Of a DNA stretch of 30,389 nt, positions 21,456 through 27,718 are shown piece by piece. The notes under the pieces are model-generated. The model had not been told where the DNA came from and did not search any database. It saw only the letters and a program-made list of their open reading frames with translations. The position numbers were made by a program, and so were the translations under genes. Each line of letters starts with the position of its first letter. The stretch's first letter is position 1. Origin of the DNA: a virus; the IMG/VR virus record IMGVR_UViG_3300023115_001509, positions 1 through 30,389 of that record. One strand, 5' to 3'.

Positions 21456-21621
21456 TGAGTGTGCTGCATTGTGGCGCATTTGGTATGAATTGTATTTGGA
21501 AAAAGATCCGTTATCAAAACCAGCTAGAAAGGCATGGTGTAAGTGTGCGGATGAACTTGGTCAGATGGTAAGTGATGAAGTCAAAACAAACCCTAGATAT
21601 AGGGATATAAAGAAGATATAG
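21421..21621 (+). CDS. Hypothetical protein, up to 66 residues
   Basis: The frame has protein-like content (ALWRIWYELYLEKDP, KAWCKCADELG) but no ATG. GTG 21421 is the first start and TTG 21469 an alternative. It lies between the 56-residue gene and plastocyanin. The helical, charged product has no recognised motif. Start uncertain. Confidence 0.5.
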   Translation: MYREPHLQKKSDECAALWRIWYELYLEKDPLSKPARKAWCKCADELGQMVSDEVKTNPRYRDIKKI

Positions 21622-21643
21622 ATAGAGTAGTTGCAAATACCTA

Positions 21644-21967
21644 ATGAAATTCTTTTTTGCACTTCTAGCTACAATGTTTTTTGCACTTCCTGCATGGGCT
21701 GTAGATGTCCAAATGGGTGCAAATGGTAATCTAGTTTTTGAACCTGCTGAGGTATCCATTGCCGCAGGAGAATCAGTCCACTTCATCAACAACATGCTCC
21801 CTCCCCACAACGTAGTGGTAGAGGATCATCCAGAACTATCACACGAAGCTCTCGCTATGTTACCAGGCGAAGACTTTGAATTGACATTCCCAGAGGCAGG
21901 AGATTATACTTACTGGTGTGGTCCCCACAAGGGTGCAGGTATGATCGGAACCGTTCATGTCTCATAA
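21644..21967 (+). CDS. petE: Plastocyanin
   Basis: The 107-residue precursor has a signal peptide (residues 1-19, MKFFF...PAWA, cleaved before VDVQ) for export to the thylakoid lumen. The copper ligands are His55, Cys92, His95 and Met100 (PPHN and CGPHKGAGM). It carries electrons from cytochrome b6f to photosystem I, or to a terminal oxidase. The mature part is about 88 residues, slightly shorter than cyanobacterial forms. It overlaps a small membrane peptide gene at its 3' end. Confidence 0.95.
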   Translation: MKFFFALLATMFFALPAWAVDVQMGANGNLVFEPAEVSIAAGESVHFINNMLPPHNVVVEDHPELSHEALAMLPGEDFELTFPEAGDYTYWCGPHKGAGMIGTVHVS

Positions 21968-22079
21968 CCACAACTATGAACCTATGCCTGCCTGGGTTGC
22001 TTGGGCAGGTGTAGGACTGATGATCTTTACGGTCATCATTTTTGTTGTTTTTACTCTTAGTGTAATGTACTTTGGATAA
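21957..22079 (+). CDS. Single-span membrane peptide, 40 residues
   Basis: It starts within the end of petE and has one long hydrophobic helix (residues about 13-37) after a polar N-terminus with His and Pro. Its position between petE and psbD makes a thylakoid role possible, for example as a small subunit, but I see no match to known Psb or Pet peptides. Confidence 0.5.
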   Translation: MSHNHNYEPMPAWVAWAGVGLMIFTVIIFVVFTLSVMYFG

Positions 22080-22080
22080 C

Positions 22081-22164
22081 ATGGAGCACTTATTTGTTTT
22101 TGCATTTGCTCTGTTGTTGACTACAGCAATGGAAGCAACCTTTCCCGTCAAGAAACCTAAATGA
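22081..22164 (+). CDS. Membrane micropeptide, 27 residues
   Basis: One hydrophobic segment (residues 3-16) and a basic tail FPVKKPK. It starts two bases after the previous stop and ends overlapping the next ATG. Coding status rests on the tight arrangement alone. Confidence 0.4.
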   Translation: MEHLFVFAFALLLTTAMEATFPVKKPK

Positions 22165-22298
22165 TGAACCACGCTGATCACTCAACCTACGAACACATTA
22201 TTCATATGTTACTCTGTTGCATTGCTGGTCTAGGTATCGGCACCCTGGCAGTCTGGGGATACCAAAAAATTAAAGAATCTAAAAATCATAATCCGTGA
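22164..22298 (+). CDS. Small membrane protein, 44 residues
   Basis: A His-rich N-terminus (residues 2-15) is followed by a hydrophobic helix (about 16-32) with two Cys, and a basic tail KIKESKNHNP. An ATG directly upstream (22161) is an equal alternative and would add one Met. Function unknown. Confidence 0.5.
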   Translation: MNHADHSTYEHIIHMLLCCIAGLGIGTLAVWGYQKIKESKNHNP

Positions 22299-22318
22299 TT
22301 AGTTCAGAAACTCCAGAT

Positions 22319-22362
22319 AAGTTGAGGTCGATTATCCATGATACTTGGCCTCAACTTTTTTA
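22319..22362 (+). terminator. Intrinsic terminator before psbD
   Basis: A 9-bp stem, AAGTTGAGG 22319-22327 with CCTCAACTT 22349-22357, closes a 21-base loop and runs into a T-rich tail. It separates the petE group from the psbD promoter. Confidence 0.75.
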
Positions 22363-22395
22363 TCTTAAGAAGGAACCAGTTGGTATTGTTTCCTA

Positions 22396-22424
22396 TTGAC
22401 AAGTTATGTAAAGTTGTGTAAACT
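22396..22424 (+). promoter_or_regulatory. psbD: Sigma-70 promoter of psbD
   Basis: TTGACA 22396-22401 and TAAACT 22419-22424, spacer 17. The leader would be only about 25 bases, unlike the long psbA leaders. Confidence 0.7.
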
Positions 22425-22454
22425 AAATATGAGAAGTAACTGAGAGGTATTTTT

Positions 22455-23516
22455 TTGGCTTCATCTACTCTATCACTACCACGTTCAAATGGAGGTTGGT
22501 TCGATGTCCTCGATGATTGGCTTAAGCGTGATCGGTTTGTTTTTGTCGGTTGGTCTGGCCTTCTCCTTTTCCCTACAGCTTATCTCGCTCTTGGCGGTTG
22601 GCTTACAGGAACCACCTTTGCTACCAGTTGGTACACCCACGGCATTGCGAGTTCATATCTTGAGGGGTGTAACTTTCTTACTGCTGCTGTTTCTACTCCT
22701 GCTGATGCTCTCGGACATTCTCTCCTACTCCTATGGGGTCCTGAAGCTCAGGGAGATTTCGTCCGCTGGATCCAACTTGGGGGACTCTGGCCTTTTGTGG
22801 CGCTCCACGGAGCCTTTGCTCTCATAGGTTTCATGCTTCGGCAGTTTGAAATCGCACGTCTCGTCGGTATCCGTCCTTACAATGCAATTGCTTTTTCAGG
22901 TCCTATTGCTGTATTTGTCTCTGTGTTTCTTATGTACCCTCTGGGACAGTCGTCGTGGTTCTTCGCGCCGTCGTTCGGGGTCGCAGCGATCTTCCGCTTC
23001 CTCCTCTTCCTTCAGGGGTTCCACAACTGGACGTTGAATCCCTTCCACATGATGGGAGTTGCTGGTATACTGGGAGGAGCACTGCTCTGTGCTATCCATG
23101 GTGCAACAGTTGAGAACACTCTTTATGAAGACAGCGAACAGTCAAACACTTTCAAAGCTTTTGAACCTACCCAGGAAGAGGAAACGTATTCCATGGTTAC
23201 AGCAAATCGTTTTTGGTCGCAGATTTTCGGTATTGCATTCAGCAATAAGCGTTGGCTCCATTTCTTTATGTTGTTTGTTCCTGTTATGGGACTTTGGACC
23301 AGCAGCATTGGTATTATTGGTCTTGCACTTAATCTTAGAGCTTACGATTTTGTATCACAAGAGATCAGAGCAGCAGAGGATCCTGAATTTGAGACGTTCT
23401 ATACGAAGAATATCCTCCTCAATGAAGGACTCCGTGCCTGGATGGCTCCAGTAGACCAACCACATGAGAACTTTGTGTTCCCAGAGGAAGTATTACCTAG
23501 GGGCAACGCACTCTAA
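22455..23516 (+). CDS. psbD: Photosystem II D2 protein
   Basis: A 353-residue D2 reaction-centre protein, full length, partner of D1; it binds QA and, with D1, the P680 chlorophylls and the non-haem iron ([10 protein letters not shown] region and the later His). The start appears to be TTG 22455: an in-frame TAA lies 16-18 bases upstream and GAGAGG at 22442-22447 is a suitable ribosome site, while the next ATG would remove part of the N-terminus. The mature start [21 protein letters not shown] is intact. Cyanophages often carry psbD along with psbA, separated by other genes. Confidence 0.97.
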   Translation: MASSTLSLPRSNGGWFDVLDDWLKRDRFVFVGWSGLLLFPTAYLALGGWLTGTTFATSWYTHGIASSYLEGCNFLTAAVSTPADALGHSLLLLWGPEAQGDFVRWIQLGGLWPFVALHGAFALIGFMLRQFEIARLVGIRPYNAIAFSGPIAVFVSVFLMYPLGQSSWFFAPSFGVAAIFRFLLFLQGFHNWTLNPFHMMGVAGILGGALLCAIHGATVENTLYEDSEQSNTFKAFEPTQEEETYSMVTANRFWSQIFGIAFSNKRWLHFFMLFVPVMGLWTSSIGIIGLALNLRAYDFVSQEIRAAEDPEFETFYTKNILLNEGLRAWMAPVDQPHENFVFPEEVLPRGNAL

Positions 23517-23525
23517 ACTTTATTG

Positions 23526-23564
23526 GGATTCTTAATAAAAACAATTTATTAAGAAAACAACTAA
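23526..23564 (+). repeat. 39-base element after psbD, repeated after psbA copy B
   Basis: GGATT, then AATAAA/TTTATT hairpin, then AAGAAAACAACTAA. The element at 30296-30334 has the same length and spacing and matches at about 33 of 39 bases; nearly all changes lie in the loop. No copy follows psbA copy A. It may be a 3' end processing or stability element, or a trace of recombination. Confidence 0.75.
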
Positions 23565-23584
23565 ACCACTTCCCAAACTGTCAT

Positions 23585-23611
23585 ATCACCTCTCCACAGG
23601 GGTGATTTTTT
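23585..23611 (+). terminator. Intrinsic terminator after psbD
   Basis: Stem ATCACCTC 23585-23592 with GGGGTGAT 23599-23606 (one T-G pair), loop TCCACA, then a run of T. The loop coincides with the -35 position of the next promoter. Confidence 0.8.
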
Positions 23612-23621
23612 ATTGTATAAT
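23593..23621 (+). promoter_or_regulatory. Promoter interlocked with psbD terminator
   Basis: TATAAT 23616-23621 follows the T tract. At 17-base spacing the -35 is TCCACA 23593-23598, exactly the terminator loop (four of six consensus bases). It would drive the small genes from 23645 on. Confidence 0.55.
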
Positions 23622-23644
23622 ATTCTCATAGTCAATCAGGCAAC

Positions 23645-24070
23645 ATGACCTACGAAGCAGAAGTTCAATTCAAGTTTGATGCAACCTTCACACCAACCTA
23701 TGGGACATCCTCCTGGACTGATGATGATTTTATCCCTGAAGAACATTATAAAATCACTGCACCAGCAGCAGACCTTAACGCCAAACAGTATTTCAAACTT
23801 TTTGAAAAGTTTCTCCTCTGTGTAGGAATGGATCCTGCTTCTATTCGTAGTGGTGCTATGTCATTGGTATTCAATGACTATGTGCGTGAGGAAGATCAGC
23901 GTAAGGTCTGTAAAGAGTATGAACTCACCATGGATGAAGACCTTGAGAAGAAGTACCAAGAGTTTATGAAGCGTGATGCAGAATGGACACGTCTGAAGAA
24001 AGGTCCTATGGACACTGTTGAGTATACTGAAGAACAAGTACAACAAATGAATCTTGAAAATGGACTGTAA
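23645..24070 (+). CDS. Conserved-type hypothetical protein, 141 residues
   Basis: A soluble, acidic protein. The N-terminal half looks beta-rich (alternating residues 5-50); the C-terminal half is helical and charged (EEDQRKVCKEYELTMDEDLE region). No enzyme motif or membrane segment is visible. It follows its own promoter 24 bases downstream. I do not recognise the family; similar proteins appear in cyanophage small-gene clusters. Confidence 0.75.
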   Translation: MTYEAEVQFKFDATFTPTYGTSSWTDDDFIPEEHYKITAPAADLNAKQYFKLFEKFLLCVGMDPASIRSGAMSLVFNDYVREEDQRKVCKEYELTMDEDLEKKYQEFMKRDAEWTRLKKGPMDTVEYTEEQVQQMNLENGL

Positions 24071-24338
24071 ACCTTATCCTGACGCAATGTTTGAAGAAGC
24101 ACAGCGGAGAGAAACCATGAACAAACACTGGGATGTAATGAACAAGTTGGAAGAATCTTTCTCCAACATCAACTCTATTAGTTTCATGTTAGAAGAACTG
24201 ACTGAAGCAATGGATAACAATCGCATGGATGCTGCTCATGACATTGCACATGCACTAAATGCTTTCCTTCCAGTTTATACTGACAACTGGGATCGAAACT
24301 TCAAGAAAGCATGGGATCAAGTTGTTAAAGAAGTATGA
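24060..24338 (+). CDS. Hypothetical helical protein, 92 residues
   Basis: I start it at ATG 24060, overlapping the previous gene by 11 bases; a TTG two codons earlier is possible. The product is predicted all-helical, with Met-, Glu- and Asn-rich heptads (KHWDVMNKLEESFSNINSI). No known domain. It couples to the next gene by an ATGA overlap. Confidence 0.65.
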   Translation: MDCKPYPDAMFEEAQRRETMNKHWDVMNKLEESFSNINSISFMLEELTEAMDNNRMDAAHDIAHALNAFLPVYTDNWDRNFKKAWDQVVKEV

Positions 24339-24508
24339 TTGTTCCTATTGTTGGTTGTATCTTAGCTGGTTGTCTACAAGATGTGCCAGTGGTTATAGGT
24401 CGTGATCCTGTAATCTATCACCTTAGCAACAAACAACCTGCTAAGATTGACAAGTCTCAATATTCCTGTTATGTTGAAGGGAAGTTCTACACATCATGTC
24501 CCAAATGA
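24335..24508 (+). CDS. Small lipoprotein candidate, 57 residues
   Basis: A short hydrophobic N-terminus is followed by the lipobox L-A-G-C at residues 10-13, which would give a lipid-anchored mature protein of about 45 residues. There are two further Cys near the C-terminus. The signal lacks the usual basic residues at its start, which lowers certainty. The role may lie at the host envelope; no family is known to me. Confidence 0.5.
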   Translation: MIVPIVGCILAGCLQDVPVVIGRDPVIYHLSNKQPAKIDKSQYSCYVEGKFYTSCPK

Positions 24509-24789
24509 AACTCATTCAATTCGGCATCCGTGAAGATTATGGTAAGGAGTATTATATGACGATCCTTACTACAAAGAACTACTCCCTACTTCAGATGTCA
24601 TTTGATGTTGGTGAGTATGGTAATTGGATTGAGTTTCCTTATCTTCAAATCACTATGGGATATGGTAAACTATTCTCATTCCTATTCTCTCTTGGTAAGT
24701 TGGGATTCACTTTTGACATTGCTGGTCGTAACTGGAGAGATGAATTGTTTTATGCCTCAAGAGATTACATGGAGTTAAAAAATGACTGA
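24496..24789 (+). CDS. Hypothetical protein, 97 residues
   Basis: Rich in aromatic residues (Tyr, Phe, Trp) with a YGKLFSFLFSLGKLGF stretch that is moderately hydrophobic but probably not a membrane span. It overlaps neighbours by 13 and 8 bases. No motif recognised. Confidence 0.65.
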   Translation: MSQMKLIQFGIREDYGKEYYMTILTTKNYSLLQMSFDVGEYGNWIEFPYLQITMGYGKLFSFLFSLGKLGFTFDIAGRNWRDELFYASRDYMELKND

Positions 24790-24946
24790 AAAACAAATGA
24801 CTAACTGGCCCTACAATCATAGACACACAACTGAACTCTGGGATATTGCTGCTGAGATCCTCTCAGAACTGTCCCGTAGAGATGAGGTAACGTATCAAGT
24901 AAGAGCAACCCCTGAATCTGTCAAAGCAAAGGTAGAATCACTATGA
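24782..24946 (+). CDS. Hypothetical protein, 54 residues
   Basis: A soluble, charged, probably helical product with no membrane segment. The start lies within the end of the previous gene, and the stop overlaps the next ATG (ATGA). Function unknown. Confidence 0.5.
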   Translation: MTEKQMTNWPYNHRHTTELWDIAAEILSELSRRDEVTYQVRATPESVKAKVESL

Positions 24947-25329
24947 GTATCCCACATTTCAAATCTCAACACGACTGGGAAGCATTTACCCAAATCTTTG
25001 ATAGTCAGTGGCATTGTAAGAAAGCACTGCTGGATCGTGTCAAAGATGATATGTTCCCCAATACATCCTGGAACGGACTTACCTCAAAGTCCATTGAAGT
25101 TATTAATGACATCGTACAAAATCTCCTGTATGATGTTGATCGCAAGTTCAAAGAAACTCACCAGGACTATAAGACTGAGGATGATGAGTTGTTCATCCCT
25201 TACCGTTCCTTCAAGGAGAATGTGCTGGAGGCATTGAATGAAGCACTCACACCCTATGAGTTGCAATATAAGAATGAGTGTCCTCCTTGTGATACACTTG
25301 CTTGTGCTGACCATTTAACTGATGAGTAA
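24943..25329 (+). CDS. Hypothetical protein, 128 residues
   Basis: A helical, acidic protein with a Cys cluster near its end (C-x2-C and a further Cys in NECPPCDTLAC), possibly a metal site. There is no other recognisable motif. Overlaps on both sides place it in the same operon as its neighbours. Confidence 0.65.
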   Translation: MSIPHFKSQHDWEAFTQIFDSQWHCKKALLDRVKDDMFPNTSWNGLTSKSIEVINDIVQNLLYDVDRKFKETHQDYKTEDDELFIPYRSFKENVLEALNEALTPYELQYKNECPPCDTLACADHLTDE

Positions 25330-25505
25330 TGAAAAAGCGTGATGCGGTGTGGATCTGCCGTCGTATGATGAAGATTTGGCATCCAGAGTTCCGTGGTGAC
25401 GTGGGTGCCAAACAAAAATACTGGACTATATTTCTTGACATTCTGTACGAACAAGGTAATATAGATAAAGAAGATCATTCTACTTGGTCCTGCCCTTTCA
25501 AATAA
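25329..25505 (+). CDS. Hypothetical basic protein, 58 residues
   Basis: It starts at TAATG 25329. The N-terminal half is basic and Trp-containing (KKRDAVWICRRMMKIW), the C-terminal half acidic. No family recognised. It ends one base before the next gene. Confidence 0.5.
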   Translation: MKKRDAVWICRRMMKIWHPEFRGDVGAKQKYWTIFLDILYEQGNIDKEDHSTWSCPFK

Positions 25506-25506
25506 C

Positions 25507-25968
25507 ATGAAAGAATTTGATTATGAACTCCCTTATGAGGAACTTGACTTCACGGATCCAGAAATTCGTGGACTTTATCGTATTGGAAGGGGAGAACAAG
25601 GGGTTCTATTGGTACGCCCTTATACAAACGATATTTGTGCTCACTGGCGATTCGTAGATGAAGAAGCTGCTACTAAGAGTTCTAATAAAATATACGAAAT
25701 GTTCTGTGAGTATAAATCGCGGAAAGATTTCATTGGAATGGACATGGCGAGAAAGTTCCTTGAGATGGGATTCACTCGTGCCAGACGGTATGCCAATCAC
25801 TCTTCGGGACGGAAATATGCAGAAAATGGGAGTGTATCTCCCTGCGAGGAAGATTGCCTCACGAATGTCAAAGCAAAAGCGGCCGCGGTCTTCAAAGTAA
25901 TCAGGGACAAAGCCGCATACGATCCTACATATCAAGAGATGCGTAAACAATGGAGAAGTCAGGAGTAA
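25507..25968 (+). CDS. DUF4385-like protein
   Basis: The 153-residue protein has the run LYRIGRGEQGVLLVRPYT, later HWRF, and MDMARKFLEMGFTRARRYANH, which I associate with the DUF4385 family found in phages and bacteria. It is basic in the second half (many Arg and Lys), which could suit nucleic-acid binding. No biochemical function is known for the family. The gene is intact and typical in length. Confidence 0.65.
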   Translation: MKEFDYELPYEELDFTDPEIRGLYRIGRGEQGVLLVRPYTNDICAHWRFVDEEAATKSSNKIYEMFCEYKSRKDFIGMDMARKFLEMGFTRARRYANHSSGRKYAENGSVSPCEEDCLTNVKAKAAAVFKVIRDKAAYDPTYQEMRKQWRSQE

Positions 25969-26096
25969 AAGATACTAGAGTGCCCCTAACGATTACTCTG
26001 GGTGTATTGGGATTGGGTGTGATTGCTATTATTGTGGGTGGTTATTTTCATGGTCATATGGATTTGCCCAAAGTATTATCTAACGCCTTCAAATGA
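25950..26096 (+). CDS. Single-span membrane peptide, 48 residues
   Basis: It starts inside the end of the DUF4385-like gene. One membrane helix (about residues 12-32) is rich in Gly, Ile, Val and Leu, followed by a short His-containing tail. The stop overlaps the oxygenase start (ATGA). Function unknown. Confidence 0.5.
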   Translation: MEKSGVKDTRVPLTITLGVLGLGVIAIIVGGYFHGHMDLPKVLSNAFK

Positions 26097-26680
26097 AATT
26101 CACTTACGTCAGAGATAATCTTCTTACCGAGAAAGAGTGTGAAAGGATTATAAAAGTATTTCATATTGGCCATAAAGAACATACTCCTGGAGTAACTCAG
26201 GGGTCTTATGATATCGATAAAACACATAAAGATTCTCTAGATTGGTGCAAGAGTTTTAAACAACAAGATGGCGTAGACCTATTGTTGGAAGAAAAACTTT
26301 CCATCTTGAGATACGAGTACGAAAAACGACATCCATCTATTTCTCAATGCGAATCTTGGGATTTGTATCATGGATATAATATCCAAATGTACAACCCTGG
26401 CGGTGGTTTTAAGGGTTGGCACTGTGAACAAGGTGGATGGGGATCGTACCCAAATGAAGTGCAGGGTACTAATAGACTTGCTGTTTGGATGGTCTATCTT
26501 AATGACGTTCCCGATGGGGGAACCATGTTTATGGATCAGGAAACTACTATTGAGGCAAAGGTTGGACGTGCAGTTATGTGGCCTGCCTTCTGGACACACA
26601 CTCACAAAAGTCAAGTATCCAACACACAAAAGAAATATATCGCAACTGGTTGGTATACGTTCAATTTGCCTTCCTTATAA
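26093..26680 (+). CDS. 2OG-Fe(II) oxygenase, prolyl-4-hydroxylase-like
   Basis: A 195-residue jelly-roll oxygenase. Iron ligands are visible as His110-x-Glu112 (in GGFKGWHCEQ) and a distal His near 169-171 (WTHTHKSQ), with a basic residue at 180-181 to hold 2-oxoglutarate. The strand RLAVWMVYLNDVPDGG and the later GRAVMWPAFW are typical of the family. HxE in place of the commoner HxD is an accepted variant. It hydroxylates an unknown substrate. This fold is abundant in T4-like cyanophages. Confidence 0.87.
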   Translation: MKFTYVRDNLLTEKECERIIKVFHIGHKEHTPGVTQGSYDIDKTHKDSLDWCKSFKQQDGVDLLLEEKLSILRYEYEKRHPSISQCESWDLYHGYNIQMYNPGGGFKGWHCEQGGWGSYPNEVQGTNRLAVWMVYLNDVPDGGTMFMDQETTIEAKVGRAVMWPAFWTHTHKSQVSNTQKKYIATGWYTFNLPSL

Positions 26681-26705
26681 TTAATATTAGTAAGTACTTT
26701 TACTA

Positions 26706-26861
26706 ATGCCTAGAGGACCTGTAGATAAACACGCATTACTTGCTCACATATACTCCATAAAGTTAGATCTGGACAAGGAAGACATCCCTGACTTGGAGAA
26801 ATGGAAGGCACACGAATACCTTTCAAAGGTCATCGAAAAGATTATGGAGTATGGATATTGA
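26706..26861 (+). CDS. Hypothetical protein, 51 residues
   Basis: A soluble, charged, helical product. It begins 25 bases after the oxygenase and ends four bases before the -35 of the second hli promoter. No known domain. Its clean reading frame and acidic/basic balance suggest a real gene. Confidence 0.6.
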   Translation: MPRGPVDKHALLAHIYSIKLDLDKEDIPDLEKWKAHEYLSKVIEKIMEYGY

Positions 26862-26864
26862 GTG

Positions 26865-26894
26865 TTGCCAAAATTTGTTACAATACTATATAAT
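26865..26894 (+). promoter_or_regulatory. Promoter of photosynthesis cassette B
   Basis: TTGCCA 26865-26870 and TATAAT 26889-26894 with an 18-base spacer, 25 bases before hli copy B. A long dyad covers the -10. Confidence 0.7.
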
Positions 26895-26917
26895 ATTGTA
26901 GTATTTCGTTACAAATT
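26872..26917 (+). promoter_or_regulatory. 46-base dyad over the hli-B promoter (operator candidate)
   Basis: Outer arms AATTTGTTAC 26872-26881 and GTTACAAATT 26908-26917 (one mismatch) and inner arms AATACTA 26882-26888 and TAGTATT 26899-26905 (perfect) flank TATAATATTG. The start point would fall in the second arm, so the symmetry is more likely read as DNA by a protein than as RNA. Confidence 0.45.
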
Positions 26918-26919
26918 AG

Positions 26920-27129
26920 ATGACCGTAACTAAAAATGAGTTTGGGCAAATGAATATGTTTGCCAAAGAACCTACGATGTACATGACCAAAGAGGCTATG
27001 GAGCGTTACGGTTATGAACCATACGCTGAGAAAGCCGAAAAAATGAATGGTCGTGCTGCAATGATTGGGTTCGTTTTCGCAGTCCTGTCTTACGCAACCA
27101 CAGGAAATCTTTTCTTTGGTCTGGTCTGA
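26920..27129 (+). CDS. hli: High-light-inducible protein, copy B
   Basis: A 69-residue Hlip with the chlorophyll-binding segment A-E-K-M-N-G-R-A-A-M-I-G-F and one membrane helix. The N-terminal extension aligns with copy A (TKNEFGQMNMFAKEP). It protects thylakoid chlorophyll-proteins from excess light. The stop overlaps the start of the 28-residue peptide (TGATG). Confidence 0.95.
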   Translation: MTVTKNEFGQMNMFAKEPTMYMTKEAMERYGYEPYAEKAEKMNGRAAMIGFVFAVLSYATTGNLFFGLV

Positions 27130-27215
27130 TGACTGAACTTCTTTTCACTGCAACCAGTGTAGCATTCTTTGTGCTACTTGGTTATTCTGTAGAAAAACTT
27201 TCTGAAACTTATTAA
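27129..27215 (+). CDS. 28-residue membrane peptide, copy B
   Basis: Homologue of 16702-16788: hydrophobic helix with TSVAFFVLLGYSVEKLSETY. The same length and C-terminus with scattered substitutions indicate selection at protein level. Translationally coupled to hli copy B. Function unknown. Confidence 0.7.
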   Translation: MTELLFTATSVAFFVLLGYSVEKLSETY

Positions 27216-27234
27216 GTAAACTAGGAGAAAACAA

Positions 27235-27342
27235 ATGAACGAAAGAGCAGAACGTATTAATGGTTGGGCAGCAATGCTCGGTATCATGGCAGCAATGGGA
27301 TCCTATGCCGTGACTGGTCAACTGATTCCTGGAGTATGGTGA
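27235..27342 (+). CDS. hli: Mini high-light-inducible protein, copy B
   Basis: 35 residues, nearly identical to 18014-18121, consisting only of the Hli helix with its E-R-I-N-G-W-A-A-M motif. AGGAG ribosome site at 27223-27227. The stop overlaps the next ATG. It probably pairs with another Hlip or a photosystem protein to bind pigment. Confidence 0.88.
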   Translation: MNERAERINGWAAMLGIMAAMGSYAVTGQLIPGVW

Positions 27343-27467
27343 TGTTACTCCTAGCAGTTATGATGCTGGGGGCCTGGATATTAATCTCCACTGCTGGTAA
27401 CAGTGATATTGATGATGACGATGACTTTGATGGTGGAATGATGCAACCAGTTTACAATCATCAATAA
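27342..27467 (+). CDS. Membrane peptide with poly-Asp tail, copy B
   Basis: 41 residues, one membrane helix (1-18), a DIDDDDDFDGG acidic run and an ending MQPVYNHQ. Aligns end to end with 18121-18246. Coupled to the mini-hli by TGATG in both cassettes. Function unknown. Confidence 0.7.
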   Translation: MLLLAVMMLGAWILISTAGNSDIDDDDDFDGGMMQPVYNHQ

Positions 27468-27498
27468 ATAATGTACAATAGAAATTTGATATTTTGTT

Positions 27499-27663
27499 AT
27501 GACCAACGAGAACGCTTTGTGGGAAGACATGAGAAAACTCAATGCTCTCTATGAAGAACTTTGTTGGGGGCATGACGATGAATTAGTTTTCACACATGAT
27601 GGTGAAGAGATCATCGTCTATAACAAAACAAAACAAGAAGCTCAAAACAAATCCGAGCTTTGA
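27499..27663 (+). CDS. Small soluble conserved protein (cassette B), 54 residues
   Basis: Homologue of 17865-18017 (KLNALYEELCW, ELVFTHDGEEII). Here it is a separate gene 31 bases after the acidic-tail peptide and just before the halogenase terminator, a different place from cassette A. Its longer C-terminus ends in NKSEL. Confidence 0.75.
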   Translation: MTNENALWEDMRKLNALYEELCWGHDDELVFTHDGEEIIVYNKTKQEAQNKSEL

Positions 27664-27670
27664 TTCCTAA

Positions 27671-27702
27671 AATGGTCGGAAAAAATTTCCGGCCATTTTT
27701 TT
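27671..27702 (+). terminator. Intrinsic terminator before halogenase B
   Basis: A 12-bp stem, AATGGTCGGAAA 27671-27682 with TTTCCGGCCATT 27686-27697 (one T-G pair), a three-A loop and a run of T. It occupies the same position as 18258-18284 but is unrelated in sequence. Confidence 0.85.
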
Positions 27703-27718
27703 GTTGGCCAGGTTCACT

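Noticed and set aside
22896-23099. Minus-strand frame inside psbD rich in Glu and Arg
   Set aside because: Low-complexity shadow of psbD codons with no support.
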